Source of the DNA: Bacteroidota bacterium
GTDB taxonomy: Bacteria > Bacteroidota > Ignavibacteria > OLB7
Length of the DNA stretch: 62,164 nucleotides
Direction: 5' to 3'
Assembly (NCBI GenBank): GCA_018266795.1
Contig: JAFDZV010000001.1
Coordinates: forward strand, 1 to 62,164
The notes beneath the pieces were generated by a model. It worked only from the letters and a program-made list of their open reading frames with translations, ran no database searches and was not told where the DNA came from. Positions 16,698-25,343 of the stretch are shown here, piece after piece. The translations under genes were made by a program, and so were the position numbers. Each line of letters begins with the position of its first letter. Position 1 is the first letter of the stretch.

Positions 16698-18533
16698 ATG
16701 ATCGCCCGTCGCATGCATCTTCTTCCAACTCTCGTATTCTTTCTCATCATGAGCACTACTGCGCCATCGCTCACCGCGCAGATTGCCGGCACGAGCTTTC
16801 ACGATCGCTTCCAGGCGTTGCATGCGAACGCTCCGGGGCAGAACGATTCCGCCCGGCTCTACGCGATCTTCCAGACCTGGTACGAGTACGGCATGCACGA
16901 GTACCCGGAGTGGGCTACCTACGAGGGATATCCGGGGGGTGAAGACCGCCTGACCGATATCTCCATGGATGCGATCGCGCGGCGGAAGCAGGAGATGCAC
17001 TGGCCGCTGGATGCGATCGCGACGATCGACCGCGCGCATCTGGCGCCGGGCGACCAGACGAACTACGATCTGTTCCGGCGCGATCTCGAGGCGCAGATCG
17101 AGGGGCAACGCTTTGCCGGCGAGCTGATGCCGATCAATCAGCTGGGCGGGATTCAGCAGGACATTCCGCAGCTGATGGCGGTGATGCCGACGGCCCATGT
17201 GAAGGACTACGAGAACATGCTGGCTCGTCTGCGCGCGCTGCCGCACGCGATGGAGCAGACGATTGCCTTGATGAAGGAGGGGATTGCACGCCACATCGTT
17301 CCACCCGCGGTCACCATGCGCGATGTGCCGCAGCAGGTGCTGAACGTGATCCCGGATGACCCCGCAGCGAGCGCCATTCTGCAACCGTTCAACGACATGC
17401 CCACCTCCATTCCGGAGGCGGAACGGGCGCGCCTGCGCGAGGATGCGTACGCCGTGTATCGCAGTGCGATTGTTCCCGCCTACCGTTCGCTGCATCAGTT
17501 CCTCATAAGCACCTATCTGCCGGCCGCGCGCGGTACGATCGGCATGAGCGCGCTCCCTGACGGCGCGGCGTGGTATGGCTATCGTGTGCGCCAGACCACC
17601 ACCACCAGTCTGTCGCCGGACGCAATCTTCGATCTCGGCATGCGCGAGGTGAAGCGCATCCGTGCCGAGATGGAAAAGGTGATCGCGTCCACCGGCTTCA
17701 AGGGGGACTTCGCCGCCTTCACGAACTATCTGCGCACCGATCCCAGGTTCTTCTACACGGACTCCGCAAGCCTGCTCGAGGGCTATCGCGATATCTGCAA
17801 GCGTGCCGATCCGGAGCTGATCAAGCTCTTCGGCAAGCTGCCGCGGCTTCCGTACGGTGTGATCCCGGTTCCGGCGTACGCGGAGAAGTCGCAGACCACG
17901 GCCTACTACTACCCCGGTTCGCCCGAAGCCGGACGCCCGGGATACTTCTACGCGAACACGTACGATCTGAAGTCGCGGCCGAAGTGGGAGATGGAGGCGC
18001 TTGCGCTGCACGAGGCGGTACCGGGGCATCACCTGCAGATCTCGCTTGCGAAGGAGATGGAGGAGGTTCCGCAGTTCCGCAAGAACGGTGACTACACGTC
18101 GTTCGTGGAAGGATGGGGACTGTATTCCGAGAGCCTTGGCGAGGAGATGGGGTTCTATCGCGATCCGTATTCCAAGTTCGGCCAGTTGACCTACGAGATG
18201 TGGCGCGCCATTCGTCTGGTGCTCGATCCCGGCATCCACGTGAAGGGGTGGACCCGCCAGCAGGCGATCGACTTCTTCCGCGAGAACTCCGGCAAGACCG
18301 AGCATGACATCGAGGTGGAGGTTGATCGCTACATCGCCTGGCCGGGACAGGCCACGGCGTACAAGGTTGGGGAATTGAAGATCAAGGAGCTGCGGCATTA
18401 CGCCGAGGAGCAGCTTGGCGAGAAGTTCGACATCCGCGCCTTTCACGATCACGTTCTCGGCGAGGGAGCCATCCCGCTGGACCTGCTGGAGCAGCGCATC
18501 CACGCCTGGGTTGCCTCCGTGAAAACGAAATGA
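16698..18533 (+). CDS. Exported DUF885 metallopeptidase-like protein
   Basis: A 611-residue protein with an N-terminal signal peptide (about residues 1-28, ending SLTAQ). It belongs to DUF885, whose members are predicted zinc peptidases. The key motif HEAVPGHH begins at His438, inside EMEALALHEAVPGHHLQISLA; the second segment FVEGWGLYSESLGEEMGFY supplies a likely third ligand (Glu). Length is normal for the family (550-620). The start was placed at the signal peptide, far inside the longest frame. TATACTTG at 16636-16643 is a near match to the -7 promoter element. Confidence 0.85.
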   Translation: MIARRMHLLPTLVFFLIMSTTAPSLTAQIAGTSFHDRFQALHANAPGQNDSARLYAIFQTWYEYGMHEYPEWATYEGYPGGEDRLTDISMDAIARRKQEMHWPLDAIATIDRAHLAPGDQTNYDLFRRDLEAQIEGQRFAGELMPINQLGGIQQDIPQLMAVMPTAHVKDYENMLARLRALPHAMEQTIALMKEGIARHIVPPAVTMRDVPQQVLNVIPDDPAASAILQPFNDMPTSIPEAERARLREDAYAVYRSAIVPAYRSLHQFLISTYLPAARGTIGMSALPDGAAWYGYRVRQTTTTSLSPDAIFDLGMREVKRIRAEMEKVIASTGFKGDFAAFTNYLRTDPRFFYTDSASLLEGYRDICKRADPELIKLFGKLPRLPYGVIPVPAYAEKSQTTAYYYPGSPEAGRPGYFYANTYDLKSRPKWEMEALALHEAVPGHHLQISLAKEMEEVPQFRKNGDYTSFVEGWGLYSESLGEEMGFYRDPYSKFGQLTYEMWRAIRLVLDPGIHVKGWTRQQAIDFFRENSGKTEHDIEVEVDRYIAWPGQATAYKVGELKIKELRHYAEEQLGEKFDIRAFHDHVLGEGAIPLDLLEQRIHAWVASVKTK

Positions 18534-18543
18534 GTGATGGGTG

Positions 18544-18583
18544 ATGGGTTATGCGTGTGTTGGGACAATCACACATAACCCAT
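18544..18583 (+). terminator. Inverted 'word' repeat, hairpin after DUF885 gene
   Basis: ATGGGTTATGCGTGTG (18544-18559) pairs with CACACATAACCCAT (18570-18583), with two bulged bases, 10 bases after the stop. It belongs to the GATGGGTGATGGG type of low-complexity repeat also seen at 47961-48000. Likely a transcription end or mRNA stabiliser. Confidence 0.55.
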
Positions 18584-18747
18584 ACCGCTTCCCCCTCTCT
18601 CCACGCTTTGCAACATTCTCGGGCGCCGCTCGGGGTGCTGGTCCGTTGTATCTTCGCGCCTCGAATTTCCAACGGCGGCGCGGGGGCTTCCCCTCCCGGA
18701 GCGCCGGGTTCCCAATCGTCCAACCCGATTTCATCCGCATCAGCTTC

Positions 18748-21003
18748 ATGCTCAATATCGTTCAACTCATCGCCAGCGAGCTTTCACTTCAGCCGGCAAA
18801 TGTCCGCAGTGCTCTCGATCTCTTTGCAGAGGGTGGGACCATCCCCTTCATCGCCCGCTACCGCAAGGAGCGTACCGGGGAGATGAACGAGATCGAGCTG
18901 CGTGCGCTCCACGAACGCTACACTTATCTGACGGAACTTGCCGAGCGGAAGCGTGCGATCCTGGAATCGATTGCCGAGCAGGGAAAGCTTACGGACGAAC
19001 TGCGGCGGAAGATCGAGGAATGCCTTCAGAAGACGGAGTTGGAGGATCTCTATCTCCCGTACAAGCCGAAGCGCCGCACGCGTGCAACCATTGCCCGGGA
19101 GCGCGGCCTGGAGCCGCTTGCCGAGTACATACGCTCGCAGAACACGCCGGAGGGATCGGCCGGGCTGCTCGACGACGAGGCGGCGAAGTACGTGAACGCG
19201 GAGATGGAGGTGCCCACCGCCGCCGATGCTCTGGCCGGCGCGGCGGACATTCTTGCCGAGGAGATATCGGAGAAGGCCGATATCCGTGCGGCCCTTCGCG
19301 ACTACATGCTGCAGGAGGGAACGTTCACCTCGCGCGTGAAGCCGGAGTTCCCCGAGGGGACAACGAAGTTCGAGATGTACCGCGACTATCGCGTGCGGGT
19401 GAAGGAGATCCAGCCGCACAACATGCTTGCGCTGCGCCGCGGTGAGAACGATGGCGTGCTCTTCTTCGAGGTGCTGTACGATCACGACCACGTGATGAAC
19501 TACCTGGAGAGCCGGGAGATCCGCGCACGCGATCCGAAGCTGCGCGAGTTCCTGCGCGCGATGCTCGCGGACTGTTTCGACCGGCTGCTGAAGTTCTCGT
19601 TGATCGGCGAGATACGCGTGGAGAAGAAGCGGCAGGCCGACGTGGAATCCATTCGCACCTTCGAGGAGAATCTGCGCGAACTGCTTCTCTCCAGTCCGGC
19701 AGGGATGAAGCCGACGCTCGGCGTGGACCCCGGCTTCCGCACCGGCTGCAAGGTTGCCGCGCTGGATCATACCGGAAAGTTTCTGGAGTACCAGGCAATC
19801 TTTCCGCATGCCTCGGCCGGCGAGCGCGAGCGGGCCGCACGCACGCTTGTTGCGATGATCCAGCGGCACGGCATCGAGCTGGTGGCGATCGGCAACGGCA
19901 CCGCCGGACGCGAGACGGAACAGTTCGTGACCGAGGCTCTCGCGGGTCTCGAGAAGCAGCCGGTGAAGGTGATGGTGAACGAGTCCGGTGCCTCGATCTA
20001 CTCCGCGAGCGAGGTGGCGATCGAAGAGTTCCCGGATCTGGATATCACGGTGCGCGGCGCGATCAGCATCGCACGGCGCCTTCAGGATCCGCTTGCGGAA
20101 CTGGTGAAGATCGATCCCAAGTCCATCGGCGTTGGGCAGTACCAGCACGACGTGGACCAGCGCCTGCTGAAGAAGAAGCTGGAGGAGACGGTGGAGAGCT
20201 GCGTGAACTATGTCGGGGTTGACCTGAACACGGCTTCGAAGGAACTGCTTGGCTATGTGGCGGGGATCACGCCGTCGGTGGCGAAGTCCATCGTTGCGCA
20301 CCGGAACCAGAACGGTGCATTCCTGAGCCGCCACGAGCTCCTGAAGGTTGCGAAGTTCGGTCCGAAGACGTTCGAACAGGCGGCAGGCTTTCTCCGCATC
20401 CGTGATGGCGCCAACCCGCTGGACAACACTGCCGTGCATCCGGAGCGGTACGATCTGGTGGAACGGATCGCGGGCGATCTCTCGATACCCGCCTCACAGG
20501 TGACGCGGCAGCCGGAGCGGTTGAAGGCGCTCGATCTGCGGCGTTACGTGAGCGACACCGTTGGCGAGCCGACGCTGCGCGACATTCTCTCGGAGCTGGA
20601 GAAGCCCGGGCGCGATCCGCGCGCCGAGTTCCGTTATGCGACCTTCAAGGAGGGGATCCGCGAGATCAAGGATCTGCGCACCGGCATGGAGCTCGAGGGC
20701 GTGGTGACGAACGTTGCAAACTTCGGGGCGTTCGTTGACATCGGCGTGCATCAGGATGGGCTGGTGCATATCTCGCAGCTCGCCGATCACTATGTGAACG
20801 ATCCGAAGACCGTGGTGAAGGTGGGGCAGGTTGTACGCGTGCGCGTGCTGGAGGTCAACGAGGGATTGAAGCGCATCGGACTCTCCATGAAGTCCGCCGG
20901 CGGAGCGCCGCGGCCCGGCAGGCGTGCGCCCGCAGAGGCGGCGCCTCCGAAGCGCGAGTTCACGCTGGACGATCTGAAGGCGAAGTTCAACAACAAACCG
21001 TAG
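18748..21003 (+). CDS. tex: Tex-family RNA-binding transcription accessory protein
   Basis: A 751-residue Tex protein. In order: N-terminal Tex/SPT6 helical domain with the phrase TIPFIARYRKERTGEMNE (about residues 30-47), a YqgF-like RNase H-fold domain beginning LGVDPGFRTGCKVAALD (about residue 330), HhH motifs around GVDLNTASKELLGYVAGI (about 490), and a C-terminal S1 RNA-binding domain (LEGVVTNVANFGAFVDIG, about 650) with a basic tail. Tex helps transcription and RNA turnover and matches Spt6. The start ATG 18748 gives the standard MLNIVQLIA opening; upstream in-frame sequence is non-coding. Confidence 0.95.
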   Translation: MLNIVQLIASELSLQPANVRSALDLFAEGGTIPFIARYRKERTGEMNEIELRALHERYTYLTELAERKRAILESIAEQGKLTDELRRKIEECLQKTELEDLYLPYKPKRRTRATIARERGLEPLAEYIRSQNTPEGSAGLLDDEAAKYVNAEMEVPTAADALAGAADILAEEISEKADIRAALRDYMLQEGTFTSRVKPEFPEGTTKFEMYRDYRVRVKEIQPHNMLALRRGENDGVLFFEVLYDHDHVMNYLESREIRARDPKLREFLRAMLADCFDRLLKFSLIGEIRVEKKRQADVESIRTFEENLRELLLSSPAGMKPTLGVDPGFRTGCKVAALDHTGKFLEYQAIFPHASAGERERAARTLVAMIQRHGIELVAIGNGTAGRETEQFVTEALAGLEKQPVKVMVNESGASIYSASEVAIEEFPDLDITVRGAISIARRLQDPLAELVKIDPKSIGVGQYQHDVDQRLLKKKLEETVESCVNYVGVDLNTASKELLGYVAGITPSVAKSIVAHRNQNGAFLSRHELLKVAKFGPKTFEQAAGFLRIRDGANPLDNTAVHPERYDLVERIAGDLSIPASQVTRQPERLKALDLRRYVSDTVGEPTLRDILSELEKPGRDPRAEFRYATFKEGIREIKDLRTGMELEGVVTNVANFGAFVDIGVHQDGLVHISQLADHYVNDPKTVVKVGQVVRVRVLEVNEGLKRIGLSMKSAGGAPRPGRRAPAEAAPPKREFTLDDLKAKFNNKP

Positions 21004-21441
21004 GGGGTGTTGGTCCTCACCGGTTGAGTTCACCGTTCAACCGTCACTGCTGTCGATATCCGTGGGCGCAGGCGTCTCGGCCTGTGCCCACGTGTGCTTC
21101 TCCACCCGTGGCTGTATCTGACCATACGTTTACACCGACCCGGTGCCTTCCGTCCGGCGGACGAGTATGAATCTTCACGCGATACGTTTTGGCGTGACAG
21201 GTTTATCGTGCTGCGATCGTCATCCCGGATGGTATTTTCCTTCCGCTTCATCCTCAGTTGTCTGTTCCAATTACAATACCTCACCGCTCATGGCGAAACT
21301 CTCCCGTCCGTTCGTCCGAATACTGCGCCGTTTGAAATACGATGGTGAGCGTGCGGACCGTGAAACACACGGCGTACCGCTCCCCACGTATGCCGCCTCC
21401 GGTGCCGCCGCGCAATGCGCGATGGAAGGAGGAGAGAAACG
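21004..21441. other. Gene-free stretch between tex and the NfeD-like gene
   Basis: No gene is evident. It holds the tex terminator at 21061-21092. Small frames of 80-100 codons overlap here in several frames without any recognisable pattern. A promoter for the next operon is expected but I cannot point to a clear one. Confidence 0.45.
21061..21092 (+). terminator. Hairpin terminator after tex
   Basis: CGTGGGCGCAGGC pairs with GCCTGTGCCCACG: 13 bp with one G-U pair and a 6-base loop, 57 bases after the stop. A related hairpin with the same GGCGCAGG/CCTGCGC core follows the DinB gene at 33687-33711. Confidence 0.65.
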
Positions 21442-21966
21442 ATGATCGAACTTTTCTGGTGTTGCCTGATCGGCGGCATCGTGTTCGCGATCCTCATCCT
21501 GATCAGTGGTGGCCTGCACCACGTTCACGCATTCCATCACGCGCTTCGATTCCGGGCCTTCAGGTTTCTGCATCCCACGACGATCGTGGGGGCGATCACT
21601 GCGTTCGGTGGTGCGGGCGTGCTGCTGGAACGGCACACGGTGTTGCAGGAGCCGCTGCTCACGGCAGTGGCCGCGGGCTCGGCGCTGGCGGTTTCCGTGG
21701 GAGTCCACTTCGGCTACGTGCGGCCGATGGATCGTGCCGAAACGTCGATGGCATTCTCTGTCCGCGACTACATCGGCCACACCGGTGAGGTTACCATCGC
21801 CATCAGGGCGGGGGAGCACGGCGAAGTGATGGTGCACATGGGATCCATGAACTACTACGTGGTTGCCCGGTGCTCCGAAGGCCGCGATATCGGTCGCGGG
21901 CAGAAGGTTGTTGTAGTAGATGTGCAGGACGGCGTGCTTTCGGTTACGCCGCTCGACATAGAGTAG
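21442..21966 (+). CDS. NfeD-like membrane protein with OB-fold domain
   Basis: A 174-residue protein: one N-terminal helix (residues 3-25), two further hydrophobic segments (about 45-62 and 70-90) and a C-terminal soluble domain of about 80 residues with TGEVTIAIRAGEHGEVMVHMG and GQKVVVVDVQDGVLSVTPL, the OB-fold pattern of NfeD/YqiJ proteins. Such proteins accompany flotillin/SPFH proteins and are thought to bind them at the membrane. A flotillin gene follows 28 bp downstream. The start at 21442 is set by a GGAGGAGA ribosome-binding site. Confidence 0.8.
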   Translation: MIELFWCCLIGGIVFAILILISGGLHHVHAFHHALRFRAFRFLHPTTIVGAITAFGGAGVLLERHTVLQEPLLTAVAAGSALAVSVGVHFGYVRPMDRAETSMAFSVRDYIGHTGEVTIAIRAGEHGEVMVHMGSMNYYVVARCSEGRDIGRGQKVVVVDVQDGVLSVTPLDIE

Positions 21967-21994
21967 TGTTCATTGACAACGAGGAGAATCAGAC

Positions 21995-23452
21995 ATGACG
22001 GAAGTGGTGCTCATTCCGGTAGCGGTTGTTGCCGTACTGCTTATCACAGCGATGGCGTTCGCAGCCCGTTACAAGACCGTGGGTCCGGACTACGCGATGA
22101 TCATCACCGGCGCCGGCATCGGCCACAGAAATGTTGTGGCCGATCACTCCGGCAACAAGGTGAAGATCGTGCGCGGCGGCGGCGCCTACGTGCTGCCGAT
22201 ATTTCAACGGAGCGAGTTCATCTCGCTCCAGACACACAAGCTGGAGGTTTCCACACCGCAGACGGTGTACACATTGCAGGGCGTGCCGATCCTCGTGGAT
22301 GGCGTCGCCATCGTGAAGGTCGGCAGCACCGTGGAGGAGATTGCAACCGCCGCGGAGCAGTTCCTGCGCAAGGAGTCGGTGGCACTCGAGGCGGAAGCGC
22401 GCGAAGTGCTGGAAGGCCATCTGCGCGCGATCCTTGGCTCGATGACCGTTGAGGAGGTGTATCGTAATCGCGACAAGTTCGCGCAGGAGGTGCAGAGCGT
22501 TGCGGCGCTCGATCTGAAGAAGATGGGCTTGCAGATCGTTGCCTTTACGATCAAGGATGTGCGCGATCCGGCCGGCTATCTGGAGGCGCTCGGGCGCCCG
22601 CGCATCGCAGTGGTGAAGCGTGAGGCTGATATCGCCGAGGCCAACGCAATGCGCGACGCACGCGTGCAGAAGGCGCTTGCCGAGGAGGAGGGGATGCGTG
22701 CGGAGCTGGAGCGCGACACCAAGGTGGCCGAGGCCAACAAGCAGAAGGAGCTGCAGATGGCGGCCTTCAAGAAGGATCAGGATACTGCGAAGGCGGAAGC
22801 CGATCAATCCTACTTCATTCAGGAGGCCCGCTCGAAGCAGCACGTGGTGGAGGAACAGATGAAGGTGGAGGTTGTGCGCCGGCAGCGCGAGATTGAGCTG
22901 GACGGGTTGGAGATCAGCCGCCGCGAACGGCAGTTCGATGCGGACGTGAAGAAGAAGGCCGATGCCGAACGCTATGCGGTTGAGCAGGCGGCAGAGGCTG
23001 CCAAGGCGAAGGCGATGCGTGAGGCGGATGCGCGGAAGTACGGCATCGAGACGGAAGCCCAGGCAAACGCCGAACGGCAGCGCGTGCAGGGTACGGCGGA
23101 GGCGGAGGTGATTCGCATGAAGGGTCTGGCGGAGGCCGAGGCGAAGGAGAAGATCGCCGAGGCGTTCCAGAAGTACGGTCAGGCGGCCGTCCTCGATATC
23201 ATCGTGAAGATGCTCCCGGAGCTTGCCGCACGCGTTGCGGAACCGATCGGCAACATCGACAAGCTGACCGTGGTGGATACCGGCAACGGTGCCGGCGCCG
23301 CGCGGGTAAGCAACTACGTGACGTCGTTGATGTCCACGGCGCCGGAGCTTCTCAAGAGCGTTGCAGGCATCGACCTGAACGCGCTTGTGGGGAAGCTTGT
23401 GGGCGGTTCGGATCAGGCGGAGGAGGCAACCGAAGCACCGGTTGCGGGGTAG
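21995..23452 (+). CDS. Flotillin/SPFH-domain protein
   Basis: A 485-residue flotillin-like protein. It has an N-terminal membrane segment (residues 4-22), an SPFH/band-7 domain (RGGGAYVLPIFQRSEFISLQ, VDGVAIVKVGSTVEEI, LEGHLRAILGSMTVEEVY) and a long alanine- and glutamate-rich coiled coil from about 205 to 390 with repeats of the RQ-AEAEVIRMKGLAEAEAKE type. Flotillins scaffold membrane microdomains. The neighbour upstream encodes its usual NfeD-like partner, and GAGGAG precedes the start. It ends before a bidirectional terminator. Confidence 0.92.
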   Translation: MTEVVLIPVAVVAVLLITAMAFAARYKTVGPDYAMIITGAGIGHRNVVADHSGNKVKIVRGGGAYVLPIFQRSEFISLQTHKLEVSTPQTVYTLQGVPILVDGVAIVKVGSTVEEIATAAEQFLRKESVALEAEAREVLEGHLRAILGSMTVEEVYRNRDKFAQEVQSVAALDLKKMGLQIVAFTIKDVRDPAGYLEALGRPRIAVVKREADIAEANAMRDARVQKALAEEEGMRAELERDTKVAEANKQKELQMAAFKKDQDTAKAEADQSYFIQEARSKQHVVEEQMKVEVVRRQREIELDGLEISRRERQFDADVKKKADAERYAVEQAAEAAKAKAMREADARKYGIETEAQANAERQRVQGTAEAEVIRMKGLAEAEAKEKIAEAFQKYGQAAVLDIIVKMLPELAARVAEPIGNIDKLTVVDTGNGAGAARVSNYVTSLMSTAPELLKSVAGIDLNALVGKLVGGSDQAEEATEAPVAG

Positions 23453-23540
23453 CAGCTGCTACCGTGTAGTTGCCGCCGCGCGGTTGACAGCCAACGTGCA
23501 TGACGCTCCGCTCGAGCGGAGCATGCCGGGCCGGATGAGC

Positions 23541-23575
23541 AACGCCCCCTCTTCACATATGTGAGGAGGGGGCGT
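23541..23575. terminator. Bidirectional terminator between convergent genes
   Basis: AACGCCCCCTC pairs with GAGGGGGCGTT, and inside it TCACA pairs with TGTGA around TA, giving a stem of about 17 bp. It lies between the flotillin gene and the convergent transporter gene and has AA on one side and TT on the other, so it can serve both strands. Confidence 0.75.
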
Positions 23576-23665
23576 TCGCATGTTGCGCATCGCCGTACGA
23601 TGCTGCGGCCCATACCGCCGTTGCCTGCGTTCCATGCAGTGCCGACGGGCACTGCATCCTCACCG

Positions 23666-24985
23666 TCATTGCACGATCGCCATCACGATCATCGCAAGGC
23701 CCGCGATCCCCATCACGGCCGTTGTGATCCATCCCAGCCAGCGGAGGAGCGGCGGGGAGACGCGATCGCCCATCACCTCCCTGCTGCTGGTCAGGAGCGT
23801 GACCACGGCAACGAGCGGCGGCGCAAGAAGCCCGTTCAACACAGCGGCGATGAACAGCATGTGGATGGCGCTCACGTGCAGATAGTTCAGGCCCACGCCC
23901 GCAATCATTGCGACGGCGAAGACGATGTAGAACTGTGGTGCTGCGTTCGGCCTCGCATCCAGCGAGCCGCGCCAGGCTTTCGCCTCGGCGATCGCATACG
24001 CCGCCGATCCCGCAAGCACCGGAACGCCCAGCATTCCCGTGCCGATCAGGCCAACGGTGAACAGAAGGTAGGCCAGGTTCCCGGCGAGCGGCTTCAACGC
24101 CAGCGCCGCATCGCGCGCCGTTTCGATCTGGCTCATGCCGTGGGCATGCAGTGTGGCGCCGGTGGTGAGGATGATGAAGTACATGATCAGATTGGAAAAC
24201 GCCATGCCGACCATCACGTCCCGGCGCATTCCTTTCAACTCCTTGTCCGTGGCTCCCCTGCGCTCCGCGGCCGTGGTACGGCCCTGCGCAACTTCCTCCT
24301 CAACCTCCTGCGCCGCCTGCCAGAAGAAGAGATAGGGGGAGATGGTTGTGCCCAGAATCCCGATGAACGTGGCCAGGTAGGCGGAGGTCAGCTCGACATG
24401 AGGAACGAACGTGCTCTTCAGAATTGCGGTCCAGTCCGGCTGCGAGAGAAAGGCCGTGACCACGTACGCCAGGAGCACAAGCGTCAGCCACTTGAAGATG
24501 CGGACCAGGATGCGGTAGCTGGTCCAGATCATGAGCACGGCGATGACGATCGCCAGCACGATCACCCATATCGATGTATCGATGCCGGTCATCATCTCCA
24601 TTGCCTCACCCATCCCCTTCAGATCGGCGCCGATGTTCACGATGTTGGCCACGATCAGCAGCAGGCAGCAGCTCCACAGCACATACGGAGGGTAGCGGCG
24701 GCGTATCACGCCGGCAAGGCCGAAGCCGGTGACCATGCCGAGCCGCGCACACATCATCTGTACGGCCGCCATCATGGGGAAGGAGAAGAGCGCCGTCCAG
24801 AGCTGGCCGTATCCGAATGCCGCGCCGGTGACGGAGTATGTCGAGATGCCGGACGGATCGTCATCCGCCGCGCCGGTAATGAGGCCCGGGCCGAGCTGCC
24901 TGAAGAATCCGTCCCTTCCAGGCCTGGCGGCACTCTCGCGGGAGGGACGCTGCTGTTCTTCGGTCGGTTCGTTTTCCTGCTGCAT
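23666..24985 (-). CDS. NRAMP-family divalent metal transporter
   Basis: A 439-residue NRAMP-type protein with about eleven membrane helices. The first-helix metal-site region is GPGLITGAADDDPSGISTYS (Asp43-Pro44-Ser45-Gly46), where classical MntH/NRAMP has DPGN; the sixth-helix region AFSNLIMYFIILTTGATLH lacks the canonical A/C-x-x-M-P-H methionine. The protein is therefore in a diverged subgroup whose ion may not be manganese. The start at 24985 gives a polar N-terminus of normal length; the frame runs 113 codons further upstream but that part is low-complexity and non-coding in appearance. It is divergent from mgtE. Confidence 0.85.
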   Translation of the reverse strand: MQQENEPTEEQQRPSRESAARPGRDGFFRQLGPGLITGAADDDPSGISTYSVTGAAFGYGQLWTALFSFPMMAAVQMMCARLGMVTGFGLAGVIRRRYPPYVLWSCCLLLIVANIVNIGADLKGMGEAMEMMTGIDTSIWVIVLAIVIAVLMIWTSYRILVRIFKWLTLVLLAYVVTAFLSQPDWTAILKSTFVPHVELTSAYLATFIGILGTTISPYLFFWQAAQEVEEEVAQGRTTAAERRGATDKELKGMRRDVMVGMAFSNLIMYFIILTTGATLHAHGMSQIETARDAALALKPLAGNLAYLLFTVGLIGTGMLGVPVLAGSAAYAIAEAKAWRGSLDARPNAAPQFYIVFAVAMIAGVGLNYLHVSAIHMLFIAAVLNGLLAPPLVAVVTLLTSSREVMGDRVSPPLLRWLGWITTAVMGIAGLAMIVMAIVQ

Positions 24986-25343
24986 GCAATGCTGTTGTTG
25001 ATTCTGATGAAGCGCCCCGCCGCGTGCTTCGTCGTGATTCGAATGCGAGGCTGGGCGGGCGGCACAACGCGCGCGCGTGGCCGGAATCGTGCGTGCCGCC
25101 TGCCGTGCGTGCCGCATACCGTGCGGCCGTCGTGACGATGCGCCATCCGAAACACCGAAGCGGCCTGAAGATAGAGAAGAAGCGTGAGCCATCGGTGCGG
25201 CAACCTGCGGAGCGTAGAGGATTTCATACCGCGCACGAATTGCGTTGTCGAGATTTATTACATCGAGCCGGTGCCTCGTTCCATGTACGGCCGTATTTTG
25301 TGCGGCCGCACAAATCCCATCCATCCTTTCCCGCGGAGGAACA
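24986..25343. other. Divergent intergenic region, NRAMP-type gene / mgtE
   Basis: This region must hold the promoters of both transporters. Toward mgtE there is TATTTTG (25294-25300), one base short of the -7 consensus, joined to an 18-bp palindrome. I saw no M-box magnesium riboswitch pattern. Short frames here have no recognisable product. Confidence 0.45.
25297..25314. promoter_or_regulatory. 18-bp perfect palindrome before mgtE, candidate operator
   Basis: TTTGTGCGG followed by CCGCACAAA is a perfect palindrome that overlaps a TATTTTG promoter-like element and ends 29 bases before the mgtE ATG. Position and symmetry suggest a repressor site or a start-site hairpin. Confidence 0.5.

Noticed and set aside
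23561-25135. 524-codon plus-strand frame
   Set aside because: Antisense to the NRAMP-type transporter, which has clear membrane helices and family motifs.
24986-25343. M-box magnesium riboswitch before mgtE
   Set aside because: The space is large enough, but no conserved M-box sequence blocks were recognised; only the palindrome at 25297-25314 stands out.
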